A DNA stretch of 64,000 bases from Proteles cristata cristata (GCA_017311185.1 JAESUZ010000771.1:1124001-1188000); one strand, 5' to 3'. Shown: positions 36,571-56,759, numbered from the stretch's first letter. Made by a program: numbers and translations. Notes: generated from the sequence alone by a model not told the origin.

Positions 36571-38690
36571 GAGTTGTATCTGTTCTTTATACAGTTTGGA
36601 TACTAACCCCTTATAGAATATGTCATTTGCAAATATCTTCTTTCATTCCATTGGTTGCCTTTTAGTTTTGTTGATTGCTTCCTTCACTGTGCAGAAGCTT
36701 TTTATTTTGATGTAATCCCAATAGTTTATTTTTGCCTTTATTTCCCTTGTCTCAAGAGACACCTCTAGGAAAATGTTGCTACAGTTGATATCAGAAATTA
36801 CTACCTGTGCTTTCTTGTAGGAGTTTTGTTTCAGGCCTCACATTTAGGTTTTTAATCTATCTTGAGTTTATTTTTTGTGTATGATGTAAGAAAGTAGTCC
36901 TGTTTCATACTTTTGGATGTAGCTGTCCAGTTTTCCCAATACCATTTGTGGAAGAGACTGACTTTTTCCTCATTGCATATTTTGCCTCTTCTCTTGAAGG
37001 TTAATTGACTGTATAATGTGGGCTTATAGCTGGATTTTCTATTGTATTCTATTGACCTATGTGTCTATTTTTATGCCAGTACCATTACTTCAGCTTTGTG
37101 ACATAACTTGAAATCTGGGATTGTGACACCTCCAGTTTTGTTTTTCAAGATTGCTTCAGCTATTCCAGGTCTTTTGCACTTCCATGCAAATTTTAAGACT
37201 TTTTGTTCTAGTTCTGTGAAAAATGCTGTTGGCATTTTGATAGGGATTGCATTAATACTGAAATTTACTTAGGTAGTATAGACATTTTAACAATATTTGT
37301 TCTTCCAATCCATGATCATGGAATGTCTTTCCATTTCTTTGCATCCTCCTGAATTTCATTAGTGTTTAGTCTCTGATTAAGTTGATTCCTAGATATTTTA
37401 TTATTCTTTGGTGAAATTGTAAATGGGATTGTTTTCTTCATTTCTCTTTCTGCTGCTTCATTATTAGTGTATAGGAATGAAAATGGATTTCTATATATTG
37501 GGTTTGTATCCTGTGGCTTTACTGAATTCACTGATCAGTTCTACTGGTTTTTTGGTGGAGTCTTTAGGGTTTTCTATACACTGAATCAGGCCATCTACCA
37601 ACGGTGAGGATTTTACTTCTTCCTTACCCTTTTGGACGCCTTTTATTTCTTAATGTTGTCTAATTGTTGTGGTTAGGACTTCTAGTACTATGTTGAATAA
37701 AAATGGTGAGAGTGGACATCCGTGTCTTCTTCCCAACCTTAGCAGGGAAAGCTGTGGGCTCTTCATATATGGCTTGTATGTTCCCTTTAGAACCTGCTTT
37801 GCAGAGGGTTTGGATGAATGATGTACACTGTCAAATACTTTTTCTCCATCAATTGAAATAATCATAGAGTTTTTATTCTTTCTCTTGTTGACATATCAAG
37901 TTCATTGTTTTGCAAATGTTGAACCACCCTTGCATCCTGGGAATAAATCCCACTTGATCGTGGTGTGGAACTCTCTAAATATATTGTTGGGTTTGTTTTG
38001 CTAATATTTGGCAAGGATTTTTACATCTGTATTCATGAGATACTGGTTTGTTCTTTTTGTGTGTGTGGTGTCTATTTAGTGTTGGTATCAGGATGATACT
38101 AGCCTCACAATGAATTTTGGTTTTCCTTCCTCTTGTATTTTTGGTATAGTTTGAGAAGAATTGATACTAACTCTTTAAATGTTTGGTAGACTTTTCCCAT
38201 GAAACCATCTTGCCTTGGACTTTTGTATGTTGGGAGTTTTTTGATTACTAATTCAATTTCATTGCTGGTAATTGCTCTGTTCAAATTTTCTATTTCTTCT
38301 TTAGTTTTGGTAGGTTACATGTTTCTAGGAATTTATCCAGTTCTTTTAAGTTGTCCAAATTGTTGGCATATAGGTTTTCCTAAGTTTGTATTTCTTTGGT
38401 GGTGTTATTTTCCCACTTTCATTAGTGATTTTATTTTTTTTGATGAGTCTGGCTAGAGGTTTATCAATTTTGTTCATCTTTTCAAAGAACCAGCTCCTGG
38501 TTTCAATGATCTGTTCCACTGTTTTTTTTAGTTTGTATATTATTTTCTTCCTTCAGCTGGTTTTAAGTTTTGTTTCTTATTGTTTTTCTAGCTCCTTTAG
38601 GTGTGAGGTTAGGTTGTTTGAGATTTTTCTGGCTTCTTGAGGTAGGCCTGTATTGCCATCAACTTACCTCTTAGAACCACTTTTGTAGCA
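35860..38690 (-). mobile_element. Old LINE-1 (copy F)
   Basis: Minus-strand L1 from 3' UTR-type text (ATTCCACATATGAGTGAAAT at about 36000) through ORF2, ending at about 38690 next to unique DNA. Many indels. ORF2 scraps at 37865-37316. Contains a (TG)n run at 36541-36569. Divergence is similar to copy E. Confidence 0.85.
36541..36569. repeat. (TG)n microsatellite
   Basis: About 14 TG units within old L1 sequence. Confidence 0.95.
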
Positions 38691-39114
38691 GCAGGACTGG
38701 CAGTCTGAATTAAAAGAGGTAGTTCCAGGTGTGGCACCTCATGTGAATGCTCCGCTTCCCAAGGACAGCCATATTTGGTCCTCTCTACTAGACCTGGTGC
38801 TCAGGGCCATCGGAATGAAGTAATATTCAGCTACCCTTTAGCAACTATTACATCAGAAGTGAACAATTTAAATCAGTGTGGGGGGGGAAACAACCACAGA
38901 TGAGAAAAAGGCCATCTCTATTTTGCCCCTTTCTAGCAGCTCTAAAAGCACATGGCCTTTGCACACCATGCAGGTGGCAGGAGGAGACAGGACAGGCCCT
39001 GTTAGTGTGGTGCATCTACAACCTAGTGGGAGGGTGAGATTATAGGGTGCATCAATACCACAACCTGGGCCTGGTTTGAGGTAAGGGAAAAAAGGACCCA
39101 CTCTGAATTTGAGT
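38691..39114. other. Unique DNA between the old L1 and the TET3 3' end
   Basis: No repeat or gene recognised. Could hold the downstream element of the TET3 polyadenylation site. Confidence 0.45.
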
Positions 39115-39133
39115 GCAAAAAATAAATATAAAA

Positions 39134-39139
39134 TTTATT
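39134..39139 (-). promoter_or_regulatory. Candidate distal polyadenylation signal of TET3
   Basis: AATAAA on the minus strand (TTTATT on plus), the last such hexamer before the unique sequence gives way to the old L1 at 38690. A U-rich patch lies just downstream near 39110-39122 (TTTTTTGCACTC on the minus strand). Cleavage would be expected around 39110-39120. Confidence 0.55.
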
Positions 39140-41301
39140 AAAACACCCACAATATTTTAAAGATACCAGGAGTAATACAGTTCACAAACCCAGTTGTTTG
39201 TGTAAATTATAATAAAATACAAATCAAAAAAGGATACATACTTGCAATTTCTAGGCACCCTAAATTAAATTTACTGAAACACTGGGGGAGAAGGGAGGGT
39301 AAGGAGGGGTAGCTCAGGAGGCAAACCAATAAAGTGGGAGGAAAAAATATTAACAGAAAGGTAAAAATTATACAAAATAAAATTATCAGCATAAATTTAC
39401 TGTACTAAGAATATCTACAGTTTAATAATACACATCCTATTGCCTTGAGACATTGCAAAAATCTACCATTCATCCATCAACCCCAGATAAACTTCATTTC
39501 AAGTAGCCACAGTTACAAAGTCAAGACGGAATATTCAAGTATGGTTGTTAAGTTCACCTCCATTGGAAGCCAAGTAACCAAACAGGAATTCAAAGAGAGA
39601 AGAAATAAAACACATCAAAAAGCTACAGGGGTTCTAGATTAAGTCTAATGCATTAATATGCCACAATTATGACCTGCCCTTATTTGTTTTTATAATTAGA
39701 AGATGTGAAAAAGAAATGACATTACTCCTGTTTTTCTCCTCCTTTTTCCCCTCAAAAAAACCCCCAAAAAACCAAAAAGCACTGGAATCCAGAAAATTTG
39801 GACGTTCAAAGGAGCCAAATAGTATTTTTTAAATCCCCATGTGAATAGTGATGAGTTATCCCTGAATGACGACGGGTAGTCAAAATGAGAAAAAAGCGCA
39901 AATGATACCACTACAAAAAGCATCCCTGATATCAGAATAGAAGCAAATGAGGAAGTAGGCCAAATCGCTCACTGATTCTTAGGCAAAAAGCAACTTTAGA
40001 CCTTGCATTTCTGTGCAGCAGCCTCTGCTCAGGGGAGAAGCCTATTGCTCTGCTCTTGTCGGCAGCTCTGCGGGAGGAAGGGCTGGGAGTGCCAGGAGAG
40101 GGTCTCACGTGGAAACACTCTACGCACACGTGGGTGTGGGGCTGCAGGACCTATGCTGGGATATGCACCTCAAAAACAATTTTGGTCCAGGGTATGTCGA
40201 AGTTGGCCATGTCCTACAGCAGATGCGGCTGGCTAATAAAGTAGGTTTTGAGGAAGTCATTTCAAATGACAACAATGCCTGAAAAAGCTCAATGAGATGG
40301 GCATCGGAGATTCACATTTTATTCAAAAGCAAAACTTAAAGAGAATGCAATAAGTCAACCCCACTCCTTCCTTTAGATGTTCTGCCATTTAACTGCTGAA
40401 GAATGTAAAATAAAATGACCCCAGATTCTTCAAGGTCAAGTAAGTCATCAGATGGACAACCTGCAGGTATCAGACCCTCAAGGAATCTACTTTACTGAAG
40501 TTGTCACAATGTCCTGTTTTTGAGGTATTTAAAAAAATTATTGTGACAGTGGATGACACAAAATGGAGCTTCCTGTTTTCAAAACGTCAACTTTTGTGGA
40601 CCCGAGAGGAAATTTAGAATAGCACCAACTAAAAAGCAGCCTCAGTGGCGTCAAGTGAGCAAAGAAATCCCCTTCCTTTAGTTTGAATATGAGGCATCAC
40701 CAGTGACAGGCAGAAGCAGGGCAGGGGCTGTGGAGAGCAAAGGACCGAGCCCACTGCCCCCCACGGCAGGGCCAGCGCCAGGGGAAGGAGGAGGTCCATT
40801 CGGTAGGCGAGTGCCTTGGAGCCCCTCAGTGGTGTCTGCCTGGAACCCTGCAGCTGGAAGATGTGTGTCCTTGGCTATGAGAATGCCTGCCATTTCAGAA
40901 GAGGCAGGAGTCCCAGGCTCCCCTTCCTCAAAGATGGTGCGGAGGGGGGAGGCTCTCACCCTTCCTTTCTCATCAGGCCTGAGAGGACAGCTGTGTAACC
41001 AGAGCACCTGCCAAGCCAGGAAGGCCCACTCCCCGCACAGTTAGGGAGCTGGCTGCCTTCGGGACTTGCCTTTCAGTTTTTGGCCACCAAGGGAAGAGTA
41101 ATAAAACAAAACAGAAAAACTGCTCAGAGCAGGTTTTAGCACGATAAACAGAGGTCTAAGGAGACAGCACCAAAAGGGGGGGGGGGAAGCCAAGAGAGAC
41201 TGGAGCCCACCTTGTTTTTGGTTGGTTGTGGTTTCAGAACCTTGATAGCACCTCAGCAGGACAGGATCAGGGACAGTCACATTAAAACACCATAGCACCA
41301 T

Positions 41302-41307
41302 TTTATT
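41302..41307 (-). promoter_or_regulatory. Candidate proximal polyadenylation signal in the TET3 3' UTR
   Basis: AATAAA on the minus strand about 3.8 kb after the stop codon. Use would give a UTR about 2.2 kb shorter than the distal site. Whether it is used cannot be seen from sequence. Confidence 0.3.
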
Positions 41308-44300
41308 TAGACTATGTCAATTCATAAAAATGCTTCCTAGTCCATAAAACACACTTCAGTAACAAAAGGAAAGAGATTGGTTGAGGCACGTCAGGGACAT
41401 TGCTTAAATTTTCCACCAGCATTGCCTTGGTTTGAGAATGGGCGGTGGTTCAATGTTACAAAGTCTGGCTGGCTTTCTCTCCATGAAATCAGGTTATCAT
41501 CCTACTGATTAACAACCATCCTCACGCATCTACCGCTATTCGGTACAAAGCACTTACAGGCTCTGCTACTCTTTCCGCACTTTCGCACTTTAAAAATCCC
41601 TTGCTCTGCAAACTCCCGTGTCCGAAAGAGACTGGTGGAAGGACCAACGGGGGCCAGGGTGTGATCTCTTTCCGTGCACACCACGGTCACCTCGGTGAGA
41701 GGGCAAGCCAGGCCCACGAAGCCAGCGTGTGGGAAACTCAGGCCCTGCCAAGAAACAAACTACGACAACACAAACAACAAAACCTCAAAAATCCATGAAA
41801 CAACTTGAGTCAAGATCTCTGATGGTTAGATAACGGTTTCTTGAGCTAGCACCAGTTATTTTTGTGAGAACCTGCCGCAAAGCGATTTTTATTTTAAAAA
41901 ATCTCTTAGCACAGAATGTTGCAAGCACTTCCCTTGCATGCAAAAGGCAGGGGAGACAAAACCAAAGAGGAACCAAACAGTCGCACTGCATGTGGATGGA
42001 ATCTGGACAGGGCACACTGGGGAGATGACTGGGGGACTCCATTTCTCATTGCTAGAATAGTAACTCTAAACCTTGGTCATGCTGTTAGGTTCTTTAGTTG
42101 CAATGGCTTTATTTTTCTTCTCATGATAAAAATGTCTGTTAATCATCTTTAGGACTTAAAAAATGATAGTGCCAGTAAAAAATAAAAATTTGATTTTTCT
42201 CTTTAAGAAACCTTCAGCAGCAAGGGGGGCGATAAAGAGCTGTGCATAGTTACTTTTTAAATATACGTCTAAAGCATGCTAATTTTAATGACTGAGATTT
42301 GAGGTAGGTTATACATGTAGTGTGTAAAAATCAGCATGGGCTCGAGCATAGCCACAGCACCACCTAATTTCTGAAACACCATTCTGAGGGGAATGGGAAC
42401 ATCCAATGGAGACTGCCTCTTGACTCACCTCTCAGCAGCCTGTTTGCTAGTCTAGGAATTTACGAACCAAAGGCTGTTGGGGCTGTGGGGACAGACATCA
42501 CATGCTTTTAGCTTGTATTGGTTTCTCCTTTCATCTAATGGCTTTGCTATCAAAGGGTGACGAGGGGAAGAGTATATTTAACATACATCAGGAAGATTCA
42601 CACATGCCAAGGATCAGAATCACCTGGGTTACACTCGGGACCTTCCAAACCAACAGCCAACCTGGGGCTTTCCCGGGTCATACAGACGGTCACATTCTCC
42701 AAATGTTTCGTAAAATATTGTATTTCTTGCTTAAGATCATTTAAAATGAAGTTTTCAAGGCACCCCCGCATCTACCTAAGCACGGAGTCAAATGAGACCT
42801 GCATAAAAGTACGGATGCGATAAGCAAAATAGCATTTAAAGGACCCAACTTTTCCTCAAAACTAGAAAATTAGCATGCTTATTAAAGACTCTGCTTCCTT
42901 TAGCTTGTCACACTGAAGGTCAGAGGTTTTCCTATAAATCTGAGTTCTGAATAATTCTAAATCCTGATAAGCTCTTGGGTATTTATTTCAAAAGCAATAA
43001 TATTTCATTTTTGTCCTGTAAAATAAATGCAACTTTACAGAATATGGTAAAAGTGAAGGATAGACAAAGCACGTTAAATATTCAGCTACTATTTACAATT
43101 TCTCCCACAATTACGTGTTAAAACATACTTTTTTTTTCAAGTTGCTGTTTAAATCTAGGCAAAAGTGCTTAAAAAAATCTTTCACTATTTACAGTTAAAA
43201 CCAGACCACATAAATGCTCAGGACATCTTCCAGCGACTCTCCGCCGGTGCTTCTGAACAGTTACAGCGAGCGGCCAGCGGGTGGGCTCTCAGCTCTTATA
43301 CAAGGCACCTGGAAGCTCAGGGACTTGCCTTTAGCATCGTCATCTGATTGTTAAACTTGTTTTACAAAGACCCACAACTGAAAAAAAAAAACAAACTGCT
43401 CAATAAATATCTGACATTTATCTCAGGGCTTGGTGTCATTTCACTGTGTGGCCATGATCCCCCCCAACCCCCGCCGTGTGTCATGATGAAGCCCCCTGTT
43501 CACCACACACATCCACATGGGCAGCTTGATAGAGATTCTGCTAATACCACAGGAAAAACAAACACTCCGGGAAGTCTGACTTGCTGTCCACAAAGGTTGC
43601 TTCTGCCAGTTAGGCCCAGCCTCTCTCAACAAAGTTGCAAAAATTAAGCACCACATTCTCATTTCAAAGAACTGAACGAATGCACCAGAATTTCAGAACG
43701 GGCGAGTTAAAGTGGATGGAGAGGGAAGGAAGGAAAGGAGAAAATGATCAAATGGAGAAATGGCACCAATTCGGAAAATCATAGCTACCTGCTGAAAACG
43801 TCTGACTCCTGCATTTTAAAATTGATCAGTGTCAGCCCATCCCGACCACTGATAGCACGGGGGGGGTGGGCTTGTGTGTGAGGCCTGCACCATTGTCCAA
43901 CATAGAAATCCAGGAATAGAGAGAGATGCGTTAACTGCTGTTACACTGGTGTGCCGACCTGCCGAAGGATCAAGCAAGTCCCAGCACACGACTACAGCAC
44001 CAGGCTCTGCACAGCACTGTGCACAGAACGACGGCACAACGCTGGCTTTTCACAGCTTGGGTTCAACTTCTTGTTTTTAGAGATACAGTAGCCCTTTTTC
44101 AGTATCAGCACAGACTTTGGGGCATTTTTAAAAAACTGCCACTATGACAAATTCCTTCAGCCCAGTATTCATTGGCTTGTCAACCCCGGTGGAAATGGGC
44201 TCCTAAGAGCCTCTCAACTCCAGCTCCATCAGGAGGTGCTGCCTAGGGAACCATGATATCATGTGACTTGATAAATAACAGAGGATTCAGTGTGGAGACC

Positions 44301-45128
44301 AGCAAGCTTGAAGCTGTCTACTTCCAACCTGGTTTCTGGGGAAATCTACACCAGCATCTCAGGTACCTGGCCTGGGGTGCACCTGCCCCCTGCCCGGTCC
44401 CCGACGCCAAGCCGGTGACTGGAAAAGGGACCCCAGATGTTATTCTACAGATTCTCCCATCCTACTGGAGAGGACAGAAGCTGTCCCAAGGGATCCCTCC
44501 CCTGAAGGGAAGGCATATCTGTCAGGAGGGATGGACCGGGTGGCTACAATCTGTACTTGGCTCAAGAGGGGCAGATGGCTGAGAGAACCTTGTCAGCTCC
44601 CAAGAGGGCCAGGCTCGCTGGGCCCATCAAGACTGGGCAGGAAGGAGCGCTTTTGGCCTTTCCTGCCGATCCTTTACCATTACTATTGTCGCTTTTTAAA
44701 AAATCCAATAAATACACATTTTAAATGGAATTTAAAACTACTCCTTTGTGAAAGGACACTATAAACTTTCTTTCCATTATTGTGATATACAAGGATAGAG
44801 TTTTAAAAACAAGAGGAAATAAAAGCCACCCCCCCAAACAAGGGGGGGGAAACCAACGTGGAGATATAAATATTAAGATCACGAAAAAAATCACCCGACA
44901 GCCGTAGTTTCTTCTTCAAAGTGCTGGGGAAGTGGGGGGAAGGGAGGGGCGGGTCAGTTCTGAGGTTTGGACCATAAATACATATATATGCATATCTATA
45001 TATGTATATATAGATAAAAAGACTTCTGCACCCCCAACCCGCCCCCAGGTGTGAGGGCAAAAGCACCACAGAGGCAGCTCGGGCCGGGCCCGACGCTGAG
45101 GTACGCTGGCTCCCTGGCACCCCGGCAC

Positions 45129-47881
<2,753 letters not shown>

Positions 47882-48039
47882 TCAAAAGAAGAGGCTGAGG
47901 ATCTGCACACAAGACCTGCCCCCAGCCTCCTCACACAGTCCCAACATCAGCCATCCAGGTTTCTAGAGTGTCTAAAAGCACAGCTGTCCTGGTTCATGGA
48001 GGAACAGTGTCCCCAACATTTAGAATCTGCTCTATAGCT

Positions 48040-48175
48040 TCAAAGGGCTTTAGATAAAGACATTCACTTTGTCTCCTGGGACCCTCATGTGGTTGAGAGG
48101 GGAGGAGATGATTGGCCCAAAGTCGCACGGCTGGAAAGGGGCCGGGTCAGGCCTGGTGGCCGTGGTCTTCCCACC
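48040..48175 (-). mobile_element. MIR element in a TET3 intron
   Basis: Antisense MIR core on plus: CTCATGTGGTTGAGAGGGGAG followed by GATTGGCCCAAAGTCGCACG and GGAAAGGGGCCGGGTCAGGC. Confidence 0.65.
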
Positions 48176-48239
48176 ACCGTAGTATTGTCACTGTCCTTTA
48201 TCACCTTGCTGAGCCTCAGGCCTTCCACCATTATACTCC

Positions 48240-48935
48240 TTGCCCTGAACACTCAGCCTCCTTTTCCTCTTAAAATACTTTTTATGAAAAACCACTATGT
48301 CCTGGTTGTAGAAAATTTAGGCCAGCAGAAAGGAAATAATTATCTCCATAATCCCACCATCCAGAAATAATCACTACAAACACTTTGATCATATATGCAT
48401 ATACACACAGTTTTTGGTAATGAGGTAGGATCACATTATACATACAAGCTTTATAATAACTTCATTTTTTAAACATGGCATATATATTTTCTTATGCATT
48501 AAATATTCTCCAATGTGATTTAAGAACTTGCATAATATTATTCTATTGTATCAATGAATTCATTTAATGAATCCATTACTATTAAAACTTGCCTCTAATT
48601 TTTTCCTATCATAAACAGCACTTACAGCACTTAAAACTGTATTTTCTACAACACGTTAATTCCTCAGAATAAACACTGTGAAGTAAATGGCTACACATTG
48701 CCAAACTGCCCTCCAAAATGTTTATCAGGCTCTTCACTTGTACTGGCTGAAGGTGAGCTTCCATTTTCCTACACTTTTGCTTAAATTTTGCCATTAACTT
48801 CTGAAAAACATTCTGTTCATTATCAAAATGTATCTCACTGCTGGTCTGTGCATTTCCCTGATTACTAATGGGGTAAAATTTTTTTTCTCTTTCAAGTTTA
48901 CTCTGACTGTTTTGTTGATTCTATTTTATTTTCTG
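48240..48935 (-). mobile_element. Ancient LINE (HAL1/L1ME-like), first part
   Basis: AT-rich sequence with the wording of old L1 3' ends on the antisense strand: CCATCCAGAAATAATCACTA, GCATAATATTATTCTATTGT, TAAACAGCACTTACAGC and CATTGCCAAACTGCCCTCCA. Resumes at 49446. Confidence 0.6.
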
Positions 48936-49445
48936 TGTTCTTGATGCCCTGGCATTTGGGGCGTTGACCCTGGAGGGGTGTCTTTCCCCCACAACCAGCT
49001 AATTCCTAGAGATAGCAAATTACCCCCCCTTCAGGTACACTCTGATACACAAACTGACCAAGCCACGGCCCACACCCCCAGCTCTTCATCAAACTCTCAC
49101 ACACCAAGCAAATATTCCTCCTGCCCTCCATCACCCAGGGCTAGGGAGGACAACTGGGGAGCACCCCTATGGCTCAGCCCACAAACTCTTCAAACTCCAG
49201 TCCTCAGCTTACTCAGCTTCCATATTCTGCCTTGCCCACTCCTTCCAACCAAATCTCCAACTGCCGCAGGCCACCCTCTCCGCACTCACTCCTTTGCCTC
49301 CTGACCAATGCTGGTGCTCCCCCTGTGGCCTGGTGGGCACATGCTTCTCGGCTCTGTGAGTATAAAGTTCGGCGCTCCTGACAATCCTGTGTTTTCCGGT
49401 CTTATCATACTCCATTAAAACAAACCTTGGGTATATTTTAATACA
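48936..49445 (+). mobile_element. Possible solitary LTR interrupting the ancient LINE
   Basis: About 510 bp of CCC-rich sequence between two halves of the LINE remnant. It begins near TGTTCTTGATG and ends near TTTTAATACA. A TATA-like GAGTATAAAGTTCGG at about 49358 is followed about 50 bp later by ATTAAA (49414), an arrangement typical of a mammalian LTR promoter and poly(A) signal. No coding sequence of any retrovirus is present. I cannot name the family. Confidence 0.35.
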
Positions 49446-49640
49446 GCTCTCTTTTTGGTGAGTGTTATGCCTTTTGCTCATTTTTATACGACTATTTTTT
49501 ATCATTTATGTAATCTTTATCTATGAAAGTTATCATTCATTTTGTCACTTGTTACAAATACTGTTTTCCAGTTTGTATGGGCCTTTCAATTTTGATCACG
49601 CTGTTTTATTACTGAACGGAACCTGTACATTTTTATGAGA
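49446..49640 (-). mobile_element. Ancient LINE (HAL1/L1ME-like), second part
   Basis: Continues the antisense LINE text: TTTTGCTCATTTTTATACGA and ACAAATACTGTTTTCCAGTT, which parallels L1 sequence downstream of the first part. Confidence 0.55.
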
Positions 49641-51329
49641 TCAGCATGTTCATGCTTTTATCTACAGCTCGCTCTCTGGTGTGATGCTCTACCAAGTGTG
49701 TTTCTTCCCAGAGTATGTGTGGCTCTTCAGACTTGACCTGCTCTGACCAGACCCTGTGGGCTTTCTGGGTTGGACTGACCACTGGCCCTGCTTCCCATCA
49801 TTCCCTAAAACCCAATGTGATAGACACTACAGCAAAAGTAAAAAGCAAAGGATGAGGTAGGACAGAAGCTGTGTTTCTCTCCTTAACATGGATACCTTAC
49901 CAATGTCAACAGACAGGGCTATCCTTGTTTAAAAAAATAAAAATAAAAAAGAGGACATAAAGGGTAGTCAGAAAGACAAAATTTAAATGGGTAAGAGACA
50001 GAGAAAAAGATGTTCAGCCTCTCTAGTCGTAAAAGAAAAACTACAGTCTGACGTACATCTGCCCCTCAGGCAGGCAGAGACTAAAGAAACTGAGAAAACC
50101 CTGCGTTGCCAAGTGAGCCGGAGAAACCACACTCTAAGCCTATATCAGTCCTTACCCGGGATCTCAAGGGAATTATTCCCCCACCACACCAAGATGTAGT
50201 ACGGATGGACCCCCACTCTGGTTTACACAGGGGGTGTCTGGAGGCACTCACTGTCCATCCACAGGGGAAGTGGTCAGAGCCACACATACAACCTTACAGC
50301 ACGTTGAAGTAAGTCTACATTCAGTGACACACAGAGCTGTCCATCATGTATTCTCATGAAAAACAGGTCATGGAACAGCACATACATATAGTGTGATCAC
50401 GTCTGTGTAAATCTTACACAGCTGTACACACATGCACACATATTCAGGTACCTGGAAGGCTGGTCATCACAATGCTAACTAACACTCATTAAGTCTCTGA
50501 GATTTCAGGCAATTTTTACTTTACACTTTCTTAAACTGTTTACTTTTTTAGACAATAAATAGTTTGATTTAAAAAAAAACACTGTTCATTTTGGATGAAG
50601 TTTACTTTTTCTTCCACTCCAAATGCTACAAGCTCTGGGATCAAAATAACCTCACTGTGCTCCTCTCTCCCGATGTCTCTTCCTCCTTCCCTGCCCCTCT
50701 TCCAACCCCGGACGTCCCTCCCTTTCTCTGTGTGGCAGCTAGAAACCCTCAAAATACTGTGTGGATGGAGGCCTGCCTTCTAGCCTTGGACATAAGGGAA
50801 GGAGGACAAGGTAGAAAAATAAAGTCTCGTGCTGGGCCGTCAACCCCCGTGGCAGACCCCAGCGACACCCTGACTCTGGGAGTCCCCTTTCGGGTGAACT
50901 GCCAGTGCCCCTACCTCTTCCTCAATTCCCCAGGGAGCCCGGCCTGCCAGGACCGAGTTAAAAAGCCATGAAGAGAGCTGGCACCATCCCTCTGAAGCGG
51001 TCCCCACTCACGCCCTGACCTCCCCTCCTCTCCATCTGCACTTGCTCCCCTGGTGACGGCGTCTAGCCCTGTGGCTGAAACTGTGAACTACGTATTCTCC
51101 AGGCAGCCCACCCCCCTGCCTGCTCCATGTGTCCACCTGGACATCTGGCAGCAGCTCAAAACAGAACTCTTCACTTTCACCCCCAAACTGGCCTTCTCCT
51201 GCGATTCTACGTCTCAGTGTATCACACCGACACTTGCCCAGGTGCTCAGGCAAAAAGCCTTGGGGGGCTCTCTAGTCTTTCCCTCTCGTATCCTGCACCT
51301 GTCCATTAGAAGCCCCCCCACTCCCCGGC
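49641..51329 (-). other. TET3 intron sequence, nothing recognised
   Basis: Part of the 4.4-kb intron between the HxD exon and the 337-nt exon. No exon, RNA or confident repeat found. The stretch from about 51050 may be further diverged L2. Confidence 0.5.
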
Positions 51330-53569
<2,240 letters not shown>

Positions 53570-53767
53570 GGGGCTCCTGGGTGGCTCAGTTGGTTAAGTG
53601 TCTGACTATTTGGCTCAGGTTCGATCTCACCCTCTGTGAGATTGAGCCCCATGTGGGACTCTGTGCTGACAGCATGAAGCCTGCTTGGGATTCTCTCCTC
53701 TTTCCCCCATTCTGCCTCTCCCCCACTCACTCTCTCTCTCTCATGATAAACAAACATCTAAAAAAAG
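53570..53767 (+). mobile_element. Can-SINE, old, in a TET3 intron
   Basis: Plus-strand SINE from GGGGCTCCTGGGTGGCTCAG to CATGATAAACAAACATC plus A-run. Flanks AATTAAATAAAAT / AGTTAAATAAAAT look like its target duplication. Confidence 0.9.
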
Positions 53768-55883
<2,116 letters not shown>

Positions 55884-56058
55884 TCATGGGGAGGGCCTGA
55901 TGAGGCCTGGCACCCATGGCCTCCCGGTGACTGGGACCACGTCCCTCCCCACCTTTAACTCCTTTCCCAAATTTCCTTGTGTTAGAGAGTCAGCTCTGAG
56001 CAACCCTTTCTTCTCCTACCCCTGAGCCTAAAGGTCTAAAAAATCTGCTGTTGGGAGG

Positions 56059-56256
56059 GACGCCTGGGTGGCTCAGCCGGTTAAGCATATGACTTTGGCT
56101 CAGGGCATGATCTCACAGTGCAGGAGTTCAAGTCCCATGTCGGGTTCTGTGCTGACAGCTCAGAGCCTGAAGCCTGCTTTGGATTCTGTGTTTCGCTCTC
56201 TCTCTGCCCCTCCTCTGCCTCTCTCAAAAATAAACATTAAAAAAAAAAAAAAGAAA
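56059..56256 (+). mobile_element. Can-SINE, old, in a TET3 intron
   Basis: Plus-strand SINE from GACGCCTGGGTGGCTCAGCC to CAAAAATAAACATT plus A-run. Imperfect target duplication AATCTGCTGTTGGGAG / AATCTGTTGCTGGGAG. Confidence 0.92.
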
Positions 56257-56340
56257 ATTTGTAGAATCTGTTGCTGGGAGAAACTCATGGGTTGTTTGAG
56301 GCAAGTGGGAAGAATCTAGTCAAAACCCCAATAAGGTTTA

Positions 56341-56369
56341 ATTTTTTTTTTTAAGTTTTATTTATTTAC

Positions 56370-56409
<40 letters not shown>

Positions 56410-56577
56410 CGTGAGCAGGGGAGGGTCAGAGAGAGAGGGAGTCACAGACTGAAACAGGCTCCAGGCTCTGAGCTGGCAGTCAGCACAGAGCCTGACGCGG
56501 GGCTCGAACCCACGAACCGCGAGATCATGACCTAAGCGAAAGTCGGACGCTTAACCGACTAAGCCACCCAGGCGCCC
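56341..56577 (-). mobile_element. Can-SINE, young type, in a TET3 intron
   Basis: Minus-strand SINE with a (GACA)n expansion at 56383-56408. Target duplication about AACCCCAATAAGGTTTA / AACCCCAGTAAGGTTTA. Contains the young-type GGCAGTCAGCACAG block. Confidence 0.94.
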
Positions 56578-56759
56578 CATAAACCCCAGTAAGGTTTATA
56601 CTTTGCCTTAACACTAATATCATGACACGTTCTAACACATATGACACAATCAGGGAAGAGACATGAACTATAGGGTATGAGCATGCCTGCTTCCTTCAGG
56701 CCCAGGAGCTGACAGTCCTTTAAATAAATAAACACTGACATTATCAACAACTAAGCAAA

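Larger units (their letters stand above)
39115..45128 (-). other. TET3: Probable TET3 3' UTR (about 6.0 kb)
   Basis: From the TAG at 45129 down to about 39115 there is no SINE, LINE or LTR sequence, although the DNA just below 38690 is nothing but L1. The block is AU-rich and lacks long open frames. TET3 transcripts are known for a very long 3' UTR, and 6 kb is compatible with that. Minus-strand AATAAA signals occur at 39139-39134, which I take as the distal end, and at 41307-41302, 41893-41888 and 42113-42108, so shorter isoforms are possible. A short UA repeat (TATATATG-type) lies near 44978-45012. The exact end is inferred from the signal position. Confidence 0.75.

Noticed and set aside
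4610..38690. Regularly repeated similar sequences that might be mistaken for an array or a CRISPR-like locus
   Set aside because: They are dispersed SINEs and L1s with individual target duplications and irregular spacing.
1..38690. Downstream neighbour genes of TET3 expected from human synteny (for example BOLA3)
   Set aside because: No exon matching BOLA3 could be recognised on either strand; the gene probably lies beyond the window start.
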